A stretch of DNA of 64,000 nucleotides from Faecalimonas umbilicata (GCF_004346095.1 NZ_SLZV01000013.1:16012-80011), one strand, 5' to 3'. Shown: positions 8,651-17,774, counted from the stretch's first letter. The notes: generated by a model not told the origin, from the letters alone. Program-made: numbers and translations.

Positions 8651-9881
8651 CACCACCTTTCAATCCATACATTTCATACATCGCCTGAATATCATCTTTA
8701 AACTGTGTTTCCAATGCTTCGTTCGATATCGAAATATCTGTGATACGGCAGATAAATGTGCGTACCCATGGAATCAGTTCACTGGCATCATAAACATCCG
8801 CAGAAAACCGTGATGTATGTTCATCTATATGTTCCACCTTCCCGATTCGTTTCTCTCGTTCCAGCCGCCTTGGTATATGCTGTTCCCCATCATCATATTG
8901 AACCGTAAATTCAATATGTTCCATGCGATTTCCCGATCGACTATCTGTTGCGACTCCCCACATGTGTTGCTGCATTTCATTTAGTTTATCTTTTAGTTCA
9001 TCAAACCGATCTGCAATCTCGCCGTTTTTAACAGTGACAATATTATCAAGACGGTACGCTGTTATTCGTTTAAAGTATTGGGCATAGGCCATTATATACT
9101 GTCTTCCACTCTGTACACTGATCATTACTCGAAGTGGAACAACATTCGTTTCCGTAATGCGATCTTTCTTACGATTGATCATTTCAACTGTTATATTTCT
9201 TTTTTCATGAATTGCCTCCAGTATCGTACACAAAACTTCACTATCCATTGCACCGGTTATGTAATGATGTTTAAATGCAAAATGGTCAGCTGTGTCATTT
9301 GTTTTATCTTTCAGAAACGATCCGATCACACCGCATGGTGCAGTTTCAGAAAAGAAATCCAAAATATCCATATCTGGCATTTCAAACTCTTCTGTACGAC
9401 GGTATAACATCATCTTTCCGCTTTTCCTGCTTACCATCAATCCTTCTTTTACGTATTCATTAAGTTTTTTTCTGATCGTAGAGACATCAAATACCCTTGC
9501 ATGATCAAACATAGCCAGATACGCATCCACCTGAAATGCAATATCTACAAGTGACAACTCTTGTCCATCCGAAAGAATATCCATAATGATAAAATGAAGG
9601 GTAATATCTCCGTCTGTAAAGCTTTTCGTCTTCCATGCCTTATAAAGCGGATTATGTCTGGTTACCCTGCTATCAATTGACAAAAATACATTCTTACCAT
9701 CAGCGGTCTGATGGAATTCCATATAATCACCAAGCCAGCTCTCTATTCGACGTTTCTCGTCGTCATAAGACCTGGCACTTTTCTTCGTATAATCATCCCG
9801 GCTCTTGAAACCATAGACATAAAAATCACGCATGTAATCACGGACCTTATTAAAATTTTTGATTAATTCACTGTATGCCAT
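8631..9881 (-). CDS. WYL-domain transcriptional regulator with winged-helix N-terminus
   Basis: 416 residues. The N-terminal 160 residues contain a helix-turn-helix-like region (VFDVSTIRKKLNEYVKEGLM), followed by a WYL domain at about 230-300 (ITVEMINRKKDR, then RQYIMAYAQYFKRITAYRLDNI) and the WCX-type C-terminal domain with a basic stretch RRLEREKRIGKVEHI. A perfect AAAGGAGGTG precedes the ATG at 9881. It sits 13 bases after a small membrane protein gene and overlaps the next WYL gene, so the three form one transcript ending at the terminator at 7714-7752. Confidence 0.85.
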   Translation of the reverse strand: MAYSELIKNFNKVRDYMRDFYVYGFKSRDDYTKKSARSYDDEKRRIESWLGDYMEFHQTADGKNVFLSIDSRVTRHNPLYKAWKTKSFTDGDITLHFIIMDILSDGQELSLVDIAFQVDAYLAMFDHARVFDVSTIRKKLNEYVKEGLMVSRKSGKMMLYRRTEEFEMPDMDILDFFSETAPCGVIGSFLKDKTNDTADHFAFKHHYITGAMDSEVLCTILEAIHEKRNITVEMINRKKDRITETNVVPLRVMISVQSGRQYIMAYAQYFKRITAYRLDNIVTVKNGEIADRFDELKDKLNEMQQHMWGVATDSRSGNRMEHIEFTVQYDDGEQHIPRRLEREKRIGKVEHIDEHTSRFSADVYDASELIPWVRTFICRITDISISNEALETQFKDDIQAMYEMYGLKGGDDHAVS

Positions 9882-9894
9882 GGTTTCACCTCCT

Positions 9895-10284
9895 TTACGC
9901 TATCTTTTTCAAAATATTCTTAGCAACCTTCCTCCCACTCGGTGAAGATACCATAAGAACAATTCCTGCTGTCACGCCAAGAACAGTTCCTACCTTTGTC
10001 CAGAGTAGCCTGTTATATGTTTCCGCATTATCGGCAAGATCCTGCGAATACTTGGCTTCAGCCTCATTTATAGCAGCTATCTTTTCTTTAGTCGTCAAAT
10101 CATCTGCGGCTGCGATTAGTTCAATCTTTTTATCATACCCACTTTTAGGTGTAAACGAGATGATCTTGTCTATTTCTGAAGATACATCCGTCGCTTTTGA
10201 CACCGTTTCCTGCAGGCACTTTACTACCTCTGCATTATTGTCCATTGCTTCATTATTAAGATTTGTAATCGTATTTTTTTCCAT
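9895..10284 (-). CDS. Small protein with C-terminal membrane anchor, unknown family
   Basis: 129 residues from the ATG at 10284, chosen because GGAGGG lies 6 bases upstream. The chain is acidic and helical, with a likely coiled coil around 50-85, followed by one hydrophobic segment (VGTVLGVTAGIVLMVSS) and a short basic tail RKVAKNILKKIA, so it should be anchored in the membrane with its bulk in the cytoplasm. It is the first gene of the WYL operon. I do not recognise it; a membrane sensor or effector tied to the RNA-repair locus is possible. Confidence 0.7.
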   Translation of the reverse strand: MEKNTITNLNNEAMDNNAEVVKCLQETVSKATDVSSEIDKIISFTPKSGYDKKIELIAAADDLTTKEKIAAINEAEAKYSQDLADNAETYNRLLWTKVGTVLGVTAGIVLMVSSPSGRKVAKNILKKIA

Positions 10285-10355
10285 GCTCATCCCTCCAATA
10301 TCGATGCCGTTTTCAAATATACTGTTATTATGCACCAAGGTGGATTTATCATCAC

Positions 10356-10374
10356 GGAAAAAAAGTTGCGAACT
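10356..10374 (-). repeat. Exact 19-bp copy of the 3' arm of the WYL terminator
   Basis: The 19 bases here are identical to 7713-7731. There they form the 3' arm of a terminator; here the matching 5' arm is missing, and the copy lies 2 bases after the stop of the XRE pseudogene. The core AGTTCGCAACT is itself an inverted repeat, so it could be a protein-binding site shared by both transcription units or a recombination scar. Confidence 0.6.
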
Positions 10375-10376
10375 CT

Positions 10377-10735
10377 TTATAACCAATTGCAAGTCCTTAT
10401 ATGCTTTGCCTTGCTAAAAGATCTTCCATCATTTCTAAAATATGTTTCCTGTACATAAAGTTGGGAATATTTCATTAACCGTACATTTTGATCATCCATA
10501 GCTTCTCTGATTTCTATCTCCGGAAGCTCATCTGAAAATCCGTACAAAAGTTCATATGCACTGACCTTATACATCTCAGCAAACTTTGTGATCTCCTCAG
10601 CCCATACTAATCTCTTATCTGCTTCTATAGCACTTAAAGTCGGTCGAGACATCTCCATCTTTTCAGCTGCTGCATCCTGCCGAATCTTGGCATCTTTTCT
10701 TGCTTTTTTAATCTTTCTCCGATTGAACGTTTCAT
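10377..10735 (-). pseudogene. XRE-family regulator, frameshifted and C-terminally truncated
   Basis: The ATG at 10735 (MKRSIGERLKK) follows GGAGG. A six-A run around 10705 breaks the frame: one more A would join ERLKK to ARKDAKIRQDAAAEKM and on to SRPTLSAIEADKR, the helix-turn-helix recognition region, and the YKVSAYELLYG segment typical of phage-type regulators. The end (RSFSKAKHIRTCNWL) does not resemble the family's usual C-terminus, and the terminator remnant follows at once, so the 3' end also looks rearranged. Confidence 0.65.
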
Positions 10736-10952
10736 CTTTGCCTCCAAAATGTCAGATATACTTACTTCTTTCAATATATCACACCTCATCCATTTTGTCA
10801 GCAATCCCGACTATCATGCATAAATCGAGTAGGAGAAATTCCTCTTAGGCGAGAAATTTCGACCTCTCACACCACCGTACATCAGACTGTCTAACAATTA
10901 AGAAAAATGCTATAATAAAACTACCAAATACAGTATCGTAGGGGGATTCATT

Positions 10953-11273
10953 ATGGCATATATTGTTGGCACAGATAGATATCAGACAAGAATGATAACC
11001 ACTTCATTAGATGACTTAATAAGTAAGGATAATTCTGTCCGAGTAATAGATTCTTATGTAGAATCCTTAGATTTAGAAAATCTGGGTTTTATAGAGTATA
11101 GCGGTAGAAATCGAGGACAATCACCTTATCGCCGATCCGATTTATTAAAACTTCATATCTATGGTTATTTAAATAAGATTCGTTCTAGCCGAGCATTGGA
11201 AACAGAAGCAAAACGCAACCTTGAATTAATGTGGCTGGTAAACTGCATAACACCTGATCATGGTACTATAAAA
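10953..11273 (+). pseudogene. N-terminal fragment of an IS1182-family transposase
   Basis: About 107 residues match the start of IS1182-type transposases, with the segment SPYRRSDLLKLHIYGYLNKIRSSRALETEAKRN (first part LLKLHIYGYL) and ending TPDHGTI. After that the frame runs into the neighbouring IS4-type element and the residues stop resembling the family. A TATAAT box near 10912 and AGGGGG before the ATG remain. The catalytic DDE residues are lost. The rest of this transposase was not found on the far side of the IS4 element. Confidence 0.75.
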
Positions 11274-11320
11274 GCAGATGACATAATGCCATCTGTTCAA
11301 TATCATATGAATACAACTGT

Positions 11321-12556
11321 CTATGAGATTCGGTATGTAAAACTCACAGCATTTTTGTTGATTTTATTTCGTTCAAAAGATCTTCCAGGTCGTATTAGCG
11401 ATAAATATTTACTAAGCATTTTTGCTAAAACAATGTCGCTTAGCTTTTCTTTAAAGAATTGATAGCAAACATGCATGGATTTGGCAAAATTTATGCGTTT
11501 GCCAGTGGGTACATCTTGTGAATAAGCAATTAATGCTGAAAAGTTATACATTATGAGCTTTGCATAGATTTCTTGAAAAACAAAAGCTGTTTTTTTACTA
11601 TGTATACTTGCTAATCCAACATTATATTTAAGTTCTCGAAAGGCCGTTTCTATTCCCCAACGTAATTGATACAATTCTTTCAATATATCTACTGGGAAAT
11701 CTTCACGAGATAAATTCGTATATAGTGTTTCATAGACAGAATCAGCAATTTCAAATCTGACAATTCTTATAGGTATATCATATAATTTGTCCTCTTTAGG
11801 TTTTATATAATCAAATTTCGTGTGTGGCTGAATCCAACGATATCTGTTGGGATCTTTATTTATAAGAATTTTAGTTTGCTTTGTTTGTCTGCGAGTAAGC
11901 GTGATAAGATGATCAATATCAAAAGTCGCATTTGGTGGAGCTTCGAATTTTATGCCATAGGATTCTTTTGAACGAATGATATAATTCCAGTTTTTTTCTT
12001 GACAATGAGCAATGTTATTAAAGGATTCATATCCTCTATCAGCAATAAGAATTACTTTATCTGATATGGCGGAATCATCAATCATAGAAACCAATGCTTT
12101 ATGCTCATTCATACCAATTTTTGATTGTATAGACGCATCTACATAAACGTGCTGCAAAACATCATATAAGGCGTCCAGATGTAATAGATTATAACCTTTT
12201 GTAGTTTCATCATTTTGGATATAGGAAAAACTTTCTCTTTTATCGGAGGGAAGTCTTAAATCGGAACCATCAATAGCCAATAATTGATAACCATTGTATA
12301 ATGTATGTTTATCGCATTGAGATACCATTGTTTGAAAAATATGTTTTAAAGTCTCTGGTTTAATTTTATTTCTTTGTTGAACAAAAGCTGATACCGATAC
12401 CGTTTTTTCTGAATATCCGAACCACTCTAACAGTTCCTTTCCCAAACTATTTCCACCCATGCCGATTAACATTTTAATAACTGTATGTAAAGGCAATTTA
12501 CGTGTGCGTGAAAAGTTTTTTTGTGGTTCATACACATATGTCGCTGGAGCAGACAC
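11321..12556 (-). CDS. IS4-family DDE transposase, start region frameshifted
   Basis: 411 residues. The DDE motifs are visible: AIDGSDLR (first D), LIADRGYE (second D), and the Y-2-R-3-E-6-K signature in YQLRWGIETAFRELKY. The conserved RKLPLHTVIKMLIGMGGNSL start block is near residue 19. The expected start is upstream: GAGGAGG precedes an ATG at 12606 coding MKATDVKQILENILCE, which then meets TAG. Restoring a single-base shift near 12555 joins it to SAPATYVYEPQKNF. The only start in the long frame is a GTG with no ribosome binding site, so the element is probably inactive. Confidence 0.8.
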   Translation of the reverse strand: MSAPATYVYEPQKNFSRTRKLPLHTVIKMLIGMGGNSLGKELLEWFGYSEKTVSVSAFVQQRNKIKPETLKHIFQTMVSQCDKHTLYNGYQLLAIDGSDLRLPSDKRESFSYIQNDETTKGYNLLHLDALYDVLQHVYVDASIQSKIGMNEHKALVSMIDDSAISDKVILIADRGYESFNNIAHCQEKNWNYIIRSKESYGIKFEAPPNATFDIDHLITLTRRQTKQTKILINKDPNRYRWIQPHTKFDYIKPKEDKLYDIPIRIVRFEIADSVYETLYTNLSREDFPVDILKELYQLRWGIETAFRELKYNVGLASIHSKKTAFVFQEIYAKLIMYNFSALIAYSQDVPTGKRINFAKSMHVCYQFFKEKLSDIVLAKMLSKYLSLIRPGRSFERNKINKNAVSFTYRIS

Positions 12557-12693
12557 TACTCACACAATATATTCTCTAAAATCTGTTTAACATCTGTAGC
12601 TTTCATCGAGCAACCTCCTCAAAATTTATATTTCAAGGGGCGTAGCCCGCATTTTTTGACAGATTTGTCAAGTTTTTTATATGTGTATGGTAC

Positions 12694-12744
12694 AAAAAAG
12701 AGAATTAAAATATCGTATGATTGATATTTTAATTCTCTTTTTAA
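12694..12744. terminator. Long symmetrical terminator hairpin
   Basis: A perfect 20-bp stem (12695-12714 with 12723-12742) with an 8-base loop is flanked by A- and T-runs, so it can stop transcription from both sides. It separates the IS4 transposase from the XRE/AIPR operon. Confidence 0.8.
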
Positions 12745-12968
12745 TTAACTTAATGACATTGACTTGACAAGGGGCATATCACATCGCTGCCTGAGTGCAT
12801 CATTTCTATTTAAATTGTACTACTCAGAACTGTTTCTAACTCACTGACCTCTCGTCTGTGGTCTTTGCCACCTCTATTCTTACCGCATTCAATTCTTCCA
12901 TTCTTAATTATGCTGTAAAGAAACATAGCAGCCTGAAACTCTCTCTTCGACTGCTATATCGTTATTAA

Positions 12969-13184
12969 CTATTCAAAATCAATTAATTCTCTAATGTCTG
13001 TTACTTCCAAAGCTTCTGCAATTTTAGAAAGATGCTCAAAATTAATCACGGTACGGGTACCTCTCACAATATCGCTAATTGTAGATTCTCTGATACCAGA
13101 CATTTCTGCCAATTTCTTCTGACTCAATTCTCTTTTATCTAATGCTTCTTTCACTTTCAATTTTACGACATATTTCTTTTTCAT
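12969..13184 (-). CDS. Small XRE-family (Cro/cI-type) regulator
   Basis: 71 residues made almost wholly of a helix-turn-helix: LSQKKLAEMSGIRESTISDI is the DNA-reading unit, ending in ALEVTDIRELIDFE. The ATG starts 1 base after the stop of the AIPR gene (TAAAATG), so the two are coupled. It is the likely autorepressor acting on the inverted repeats around the promoter at 14459-14487. Confidence 0.85.
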   Translation of the reverse strand: MKKKYVVKLKVKEALDKRELSQKKLAEMSGIRESTISDIVRGTRTVINFEHLSKIAEALEVTDIRELIDFE

Positions 13185-13185
13185 T

Positions 13186-14352
13186 TTAGTTCATTCCCTG
13201 CTGGAGTAATACTGTCATATATGCAAGATTCCAGATATTAGAATCTTTGCCTACCGCATTTGGATTATCACCAATAGCTGATGCAAAATTCATAATTTGA
13301 CTGACCATGCTTGTCTTGCATCTATCCCAAACTGAGATAGGATTCACTCCGTTCTTCCATTCATATTTGTCGGTCTCTGGATTCAATGTTACCAAAGATC
13401 TAAATGCTGCAACTGCTGGATAAATAAGACCATCTGGAATTTTATAGTAAATCTCACGAAGCCCAAACTTAGATGTACCGATAATATTTCCATCTTTGTA
13501 CCCAGAATATTTCTTACGTCCGTATCTTCCACCTGTTTCATTGAAAGCTGTTGCAAACTCAGTTTCAACCGCGTCATACAAATCAAAAATGTCAGGCATA
13601 ATGTTCACATATCTGCGGTAAGATTCTGGATTCTCTAGATATAACTCTAGCATCTTCGCTTTTGAAGAGTATGCTTTAATTGGATGATTCATTGCATCGA
13701 ACTTATCAATATTAAACATGTTGATAATAGAAACCACTTCACGCGCATCAATCATCTTTAATCTCTTATTTGTCTCATCATCAAATACCTGCTGATTCTG
13801 CTTAAAAGCAATTCTTGTGAAGAATGGCATTCCTTCCAATCCTTCTTTGATAGGGTCAAACTTTTGCTGAAGCTCGGCCATAGATTTTTCATCTACCTGT
13901 ACAGATGTGTTACGAGCTTCTGCCAACTTTTCAATGATATCTTCCACACCGGTCATTACTTCAAACTGTACATACTGGTCAAGACCAGCGTTACGATGAT
14001 CACATACAATCTTATAAGTATGCCCACCATCGATGTTCCCATGAAGCATATCATCGGTGAAGTTGATTGTAACTTCTTTTGTCTTATTATTGTATGTACA
14101 ACTCTTTGCAGAAAGAACAATACCTCTATTCTTCAGATGGAAAAATCCATCATTGCTTTCGAGTGATTCTTTGATTGCCTGTGCAACACCAGATGTAAGT
14201 TTCTGATCACGAGGGTTTGTTGCCATTGGAATTCCTTCTGGGACATCACAAATCTTTACATAAAATACATACTTCTTTGTGAAATCACTGAATGGATCGT
14301 CAAGTTTGCGAAATGAGTTCTCTTTTACATACATTGTTTTTCTGATAGACAT
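13186..14352 (-). CDS. AIPR-family abortive phage infection protein
   Basis: 388 residues with the AIPR signature blocks: GFFHLKNRGIVLSAKSC (about 73-89), INFTDDMLHGNIDGGHTYKIV (second half DGGHTYKIV, about 104-117) and VEDIIEKLAEARNTSVQVD (about 134-152). The family was named for proteins that stop phage growth by killing or arresting the host; the biochemical activity is not established. A GGAGG precedes the start, and a 5' leader of about 100 bases contains a nested hairpin (14380-14420). The gene and the small XRE regulator behind it form a two-gene unit behind a consensus promoter, as expected for a toxic defence gene under tight repression. Confidence 0.85.
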   Translation of the reverse strand: MSIRKTMYVKENSFRKLDDPFSDFTKKYVFYVKICDVPEGIPMATNPRDQKLTSGVAQAIKESLESNDGFFHLKNRGIVLSAKSCTYNNKTKEVTINFTDDMLHGNIDGGHTYKIVCDHRNAGLDQYVQFEVMTGVEDIIEKLAEARNTSVQVDEKSMAELQQKFDPIKEGLEGMPFFTRIAFKQNQQVFDDETNKRLKMIDAREVVSIINMFNIDKFDAMNHPIKAYSSKAKMLELYLENPESYRRYVNIMPDIFDLYDAVETEFATAFNETGGRYGRKKYSGYKDGNIIGTSKFGLREIYYKIPDGLIYPAVAAFRSLVTLNPETDKYEWKNGVNPISVWDRCKTSMVSQIMNFASAIGDNPNAVGKDSNIWNLAYMTVLLQQGMN

Positions 14353-14458
14353 ATTGAAGTCCTCCTTATAAAGAATATTAGATCGACTGTCCTACCCGGC
14401 GCCAGAGCACCGACAGGCTGTACATTGGATATACAATTTTCTTTTATATCGCTATTTC

Positions 14459-14487
14459 ATAATAGCGCAATATCGTTATTTTGTCAA
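14459..14487 (-). promoter_or_regulatory. Consensus sigma-A promoter with overlapping operator for XRE/AIPR
   Basis: TTGACA (14482-14487) and TATTAT (14459-14464) are separated by 17 bases. The inverted repeat CGCTATT-ATGA-AATAGCG covers the -10 box and extends outward as ATAT arms, which fits binding of the small XRE protein and autorepression. Confidence 0.8.
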
Positions 14488-14574
14488 TGTCTTTTCTATA
14501 AAAAATCAAATTCCTAATCACGACTTTCTGATCTGTGATACTTGATGTTATTATACATTGACGCTATGCAGCTG

Positions 14575-14791
14575 TTACACTTCAATTATCTCAGTGTCAG
14601 AGTAATTCTTCAAAGCTATTGTTGTTTTTCTGATATGATCATTAACTATAGGAGGCTCAACACAAACATTAAACATCAAGTTTCCATATTCATTCTTTTT
14701 TAAAAAGATAAATATAGTTTGCACATATGTGTTTGAAAATTTCTTTATTAAAACATCCTTTATCAATAGAACCATATTCTAAAGTTTTCAT
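14575..14791 (-). pseudogene. Short hypothetical gene, probably frameshifted
   Basis: An ATG at 14791 codes MKTLEYGSIDKGCFNKEIF and then HICANYIYLFKK before stopping; a neighbouring frame continues from a six-A run near 14700 as NEYGNLMFNVCVEPP and ends IIEV at 14575. Joining them gives about 72 residues. There is no strong ribosome binding site and no family I know. It may be the remnant of a longer gene. Confidence 0.3.
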
Positions 14792-14934
14792 AATTCAATC
14801 TTTTCTCTTTTCGTTATTTGTCAAATATTTATTCCATTTATCATCTGTAATGTGTAGTTCAATTTTTTCAAATGAGTCAAATTGGGGAAATAACACATTA
14901 AAAAAATACCCAATAGTAAGCTGCTTACAAAGAA

Positions 14935-15690
14935 TCACATGGACAATTTCCCCAAAAACTCCCTCATTCTTCCATGATCAGATGCAAAGACTTCTTCCGG
15001 ATTTCCTTCCACCGCGATGACACCATTCTCCATAAAAATGATCTTATCCGCTACCTTCCGTGCAAAATCCATTTCATGTGTCACGATCACCATCGTCATA
15101 TGCTCTGACGCCAGATCTTTGATTACTTTTAAGATCTCTCCGGTCAGCTCCGGATCCAATGCAGATGTAGGTTCATCAAAGAACAACATCTTCGGTTTCA
15201 TGGCCAGTGCTCGCGCAATCGACACTCTCTGCTGCTGCCCGCCGGAAAGCTGATAAGGATATGCCTCTGCTTTATCCGAAAGTCCCATCTTTGCCAATAG
15301 TTTTTTTGCCTCCTCGTAAACTTCTTCCCGGTTTCTCTTCTGTACATGAATTGGTGCATCTGCAATGTTTTTTATGACCGAAAAGTGCGGAAACAGATTA
15401 AAATTTTGGAATACCAGACCGAAACAGGACTGGATTTCTTTCAACTCCTGCTTCTTCGGAAAGGTTGGATTTCCATTCTCTATCCATACTGCCTTCTTTC
15501 CCTGATATAGTATTTCCCCGTCATCGATAGTTTCCAGCATTGTTGCGCAGCGAAGCAACGTAGACTTCCCGGATCCAGATGGCCCTATGATTGCCAAAAC
15601 CTCCCCCTCCTCTACGGAGAGCGAAAGATCCTTAATTACCGTTGTACCTTCAAATTCTTTTTTGATCTGTTTCATTTCTAAAAGACTCAT
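14935..15690 (-). CDS. Polar amino acid ABC transporter ATP-binding protein
   Basis: 251 residues with Walker A GPSGSGKST, the Q-loop FQNFNLFPHFSV, signature LSGGQQQR and Walker B LFFDEPTSALDP followed by the H-loop THEMDFARKVAD. This sequence type powers uptake of glutamine, cystine, arginine or similar polar amino acids. It is the last gene of the three-gene importer, 12 bases after the permease. Confidence 0.95.
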   Translation of the reverse strand: MSLLEMKQIKKEFEGTTVIKDLSLSVEEGEVLAIIGPSGSGKSTLLRCATMLETIDDGEILYQGKKAVWIENGNPTFPKKQELKEIQSCFGLVFQNFNLFPHFSVIKNIADAPIHVQKRNREEVYEEAKKLLAKMGLSDKAEAYPYQLSGGQQQRVSIARALAMKPKMLFFDEPTSALDPELTGEILKVIKDLASEHMTMVIVTHEMDFARKVADKIIFMENGVIAVEGNPEEVFASDHGRMREFLGKLSM

Positions 15691-15702
15691 TTTGAAAACC
15701 TC

Positions 15703-16350
15703 CTAACGATAATAGTTCAACTTTTTTTCAAACAATTCCATTCCCCATGCAACTGCATAATTAAAAATATAGTAAAATACACCAGCGATAAAAAATGGAA
15801 CAACCGTTGTCTGTGCTGCTGCAATCTGTTTTGCTACCGCAAACATTTCAATGTAAGATAATGAATATACCAGAGATGTATCTTTTACCAGTGTGATTAC
15901 TTCATTTGTCACAGATGGGAGCACATTTTTTACCATCTGTGGCAGTACGATTCTCAAAAACGTCTGCTGTCTGGAATATCCAAGGAGTGCAGCAGCTTCA
16001 TACTGCCCTTTTGGAATAGACTCTATGCCAGAACGATAGATTTCCGCAAAATAGGCTGCATAATTCAAAGAACATCCAAGAAGAATTGCTGTCAGCTTGT
16101 ATCCTCCAATATTCATCTGCCACAAGTAATATGGTGCAAAATACCATACTAGAAGTTGCAGCATCAAGGGTGTTCCCCGCATCACCGAGATATAAATTTT
16201 CACAATCCAGCTGATTAGTTTGATTCTACTGACTCTTCCAAAATAGACCAACAGTCCTAAAGGCAGCGAAAAAATCAGTGTCATGACAAAAATCAGACAA
16301 GTCTGTCCAAACCCTGCTGTCATTTGCCTCAACATTACCCCAAAACTCAT
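15703..16350 (-). CDS. Polar amino acid ABC transporter permease
   Basis: 215 residues, about five membrane segments, with the family segment VMRGTPLMLQLLVWYFA near residue 57 and the ATPase-docking EAA loop EAAALLGYSRQQTFLRIVLPQ near residue 138 (first part EAAALLGYS). It would form the membrane channel with the ATPase behind it and the binding protein in front. Confidence 0.95.
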   Translation of the reverse strand: MSFGVMLRQMTAGFGQTCLIFVMTLIFSLPLGLLVYFGRVSRIKLISWIVKIYISVMRGTPLMLQLLVWYFAPYYLWQMNIGGYKLTAILLGCSLNYAAYFAEIYRSGIESIPKGQYEAAALLGYSRQQTFLRIVLPQMVKNVLPSVTNEVITLVKDTSLVYSLSYIEMFAVAKQIAAAQTTVVPFFIAGVFYYIFNYAVAWGMELFEKKLNYYR

Positions 16351-16408
16351 GTTTCTTCCTCCTATCAGAATCTCCTTGAAAAGAAGTCCTCTTTCAAAGG
16401 GATCTTTT

Positions 16409-17239
16409 TTATTTTAGAGTTACCATATCGGCAATCTCATATTTTTCCGCGAGCTTTGCAATCGTTCCGTCTTCTGTCAATTTTTTCAGGTCGGCATTGA
16501 CTACATCGCATAATTCCTGATTTCCTTTTTTAAATCCAATTGCATACTGCTCTGTATTCAAAGTTTCTTCCAAAATCTGGTATCCTTCTCCTCTGGTTTT
16601 GATCTGATAATTAGCAACTCCTACATCTATTGCAAGAGCATCGAGCGCACCTGCCTGAAGTTCTGTAAAGGCCGTATTATAATCCGCAAACTCATTCAAA
16701 GCGCTAAAGGTATCTGCCAGTGCCTTCTGGCCACCTTCTTCTTCACTCTGTAAAAGATCCAGTGCAGCACTTGCTGCCTGCACGCCAACGCTCTTTCCCT
16801 GCAAATCTTCCAAAGTTTTCATGTCGGATTTCTCTGCCACAACGATTACTTGACTGTTATCTACATACGGAGTAGAAAATGTATACTCCTCTTCTCTTCC
16901 ATTCATAGTAAATCCATTCCAAATACAATCAATTGCGCCGGAATTTAATTCCATATCTTTCGAATCCCAGTTGATCGGTTTTTTCACCAGCTCCCAACCT
17001 TCCAGTTCACAGACTGCTTCTGCCAGTTCCAAATCAAATCCTGTATATTCTCCATTTTCATCCATATATCCATATGGTGGATATTCTGCATCAAATCCTA
17101 CTGTAAATGTCTTCTTATCCTCCACACTCTCAGATTGCTTGCCATCCTTTTTGGAAATATTTTCTTTATCTCCACATCCCCCGAGCACCATTGTTGCAAT
17201 TGTCATTCCCATCAAAAATATTGCTAAATTCCTTTTCAT
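16409..17239 (-). CDS. Extracellular amino-acid-binding lipoprotein of the ABC importer
   Basis: 276 residues from the ATG at 17239, preferred because AAAGGAGA is 8 bases upstream; the ATG 9 bases earlier is too close. A lipoprotein signal ends in the lipobox VLGGC. The mature part shows the SBP_bac_3 pattern: FTVGFDAEYPPYGYMDENGE, GFDLELAEAV, WDSKDMELNSGAIDCIWNGF and FKKGNQEL. The exact substrate cannot be told. A hairpin in the gap before the permease gene (about 16376-16403) may raise its expression above that of the other two genes. Confidence 0.93.
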   Translation of the reverse strand: MKRNLAIFLMGMTIATMVLGGCGDKENISKKDGKQSESVEDKKTFTVGFDAEYPPYGYMDENGEYTGFDLELAEAVCELEGWELVKKPINWDSKDMELNSGAIDCIWNGFTMNGREEEYTFSTPYVDNSQVIVVAEKSDMKTLEDLQGKSVGVQAASAALDLLQSEEEGGQKALADTFSALNEFADYNTAFTELQAGALDALAIDVGVANYQIKTRGEGYQILEETLNTEQYAIGFKKGNQELCDVVNADLKKLTEDGTIAKLAEKYEIADMVTLK

Positions 17240-17314
17240 GCTTTTCATTCTCCTTTCTCTTGCGTTATCGCGTTAGTAATTGACCACTTTACTATATTAA
17301 ATTAATTGCTTTTT

Positions 17315-17343
17315 ATAGTATCACACCTTCCCCTTATTGTCAA
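17315..17343 (-). promoter_or_regulatory. Sigma-A promoter of the amino acid importer
   Basis: TTGACA (17338-17343), a 17-base spacer and TACTAT (17315-17320). The -10 is one arm of an inverted repeat TACTATA...TATAGTA, so a repressor may bind here. Confidence 0.75.
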
Positions 17344-17389
17344 TGCTTGATCAAATTCTTACCTTATTTTCTGTAGAGTAGGCGGATGC

Positions 17390-17766
17390 AATTTTCATTC
17401 ACCCCGATAGGATATACACGCCATTTACCAGTTCTGTCTTAATGTTCCATTGCTTCAATATCTTCAATTCTGATACCATCTACCCTACTGAAACTTCTAG
17501 CTATCACATTTCTTGGTTATTAGATATAGTTTGTTTTGAAATTGTCGAATTTTTTCTTTGGAGTTATTAGCCTTCATGACATTCTCGTACTCTTACCCTC
17601 TCTACAAACTTGAATGAATCAGAGAACCTCTTTATCACAGTTACCTTATCCACTCGCTTAGCACCCTGCATTACTGTAACACACTGAGTTTAGCTGCACG
17701 GCTCACTGATGATTACTGCGGCCGGACTTGCACCGACAAGTATAGTCCAGCTTCGCCGGACACGCA
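17390..17766 (-). mobile_element. Group II intron remnant, internally deleted
   Basis: Read on the minus strand, it starts with GTGCG at about 17766, the usual first bases of a bacterial group II intron, followed by a domain I-like GC-rich stretch (GGTGCAAGTCCGGCCGCAG). Near 17578 there is an ATG with NNSKEKIRQFQNKLYLITKK, like the N-terminus of intron-encoded LtrA-type maturases, and then the frame breaks. A short frame ends RVDGIRIEDIEAMEH at about 17440. The reverse transcriptase core is missing, so this is a dead fragment. The rest of the 632-base gap holds the importer promoter and a terminator. Confidence 0.5.
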
Positions 17767-17774
17767 CCATAATA

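Larger units (their letters stand above)
11274..12790 (-). mobile_element. IS4-family insertion sequence inserted in the IS1182 fragment
   Basis: Boundaries are proposed from imperfect terminal repeats: GCAGATGACATAATGCC at the left and the reverse complement GCAGCGATGTGATATGCC at the right. The left end coincides with the point where the IS1182 reading frame stops matching its family. I saw no clear target duplication. The 400 bases after the transposase hold the element's right end and a terminator-like hairpin. Confidence 0.5.
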
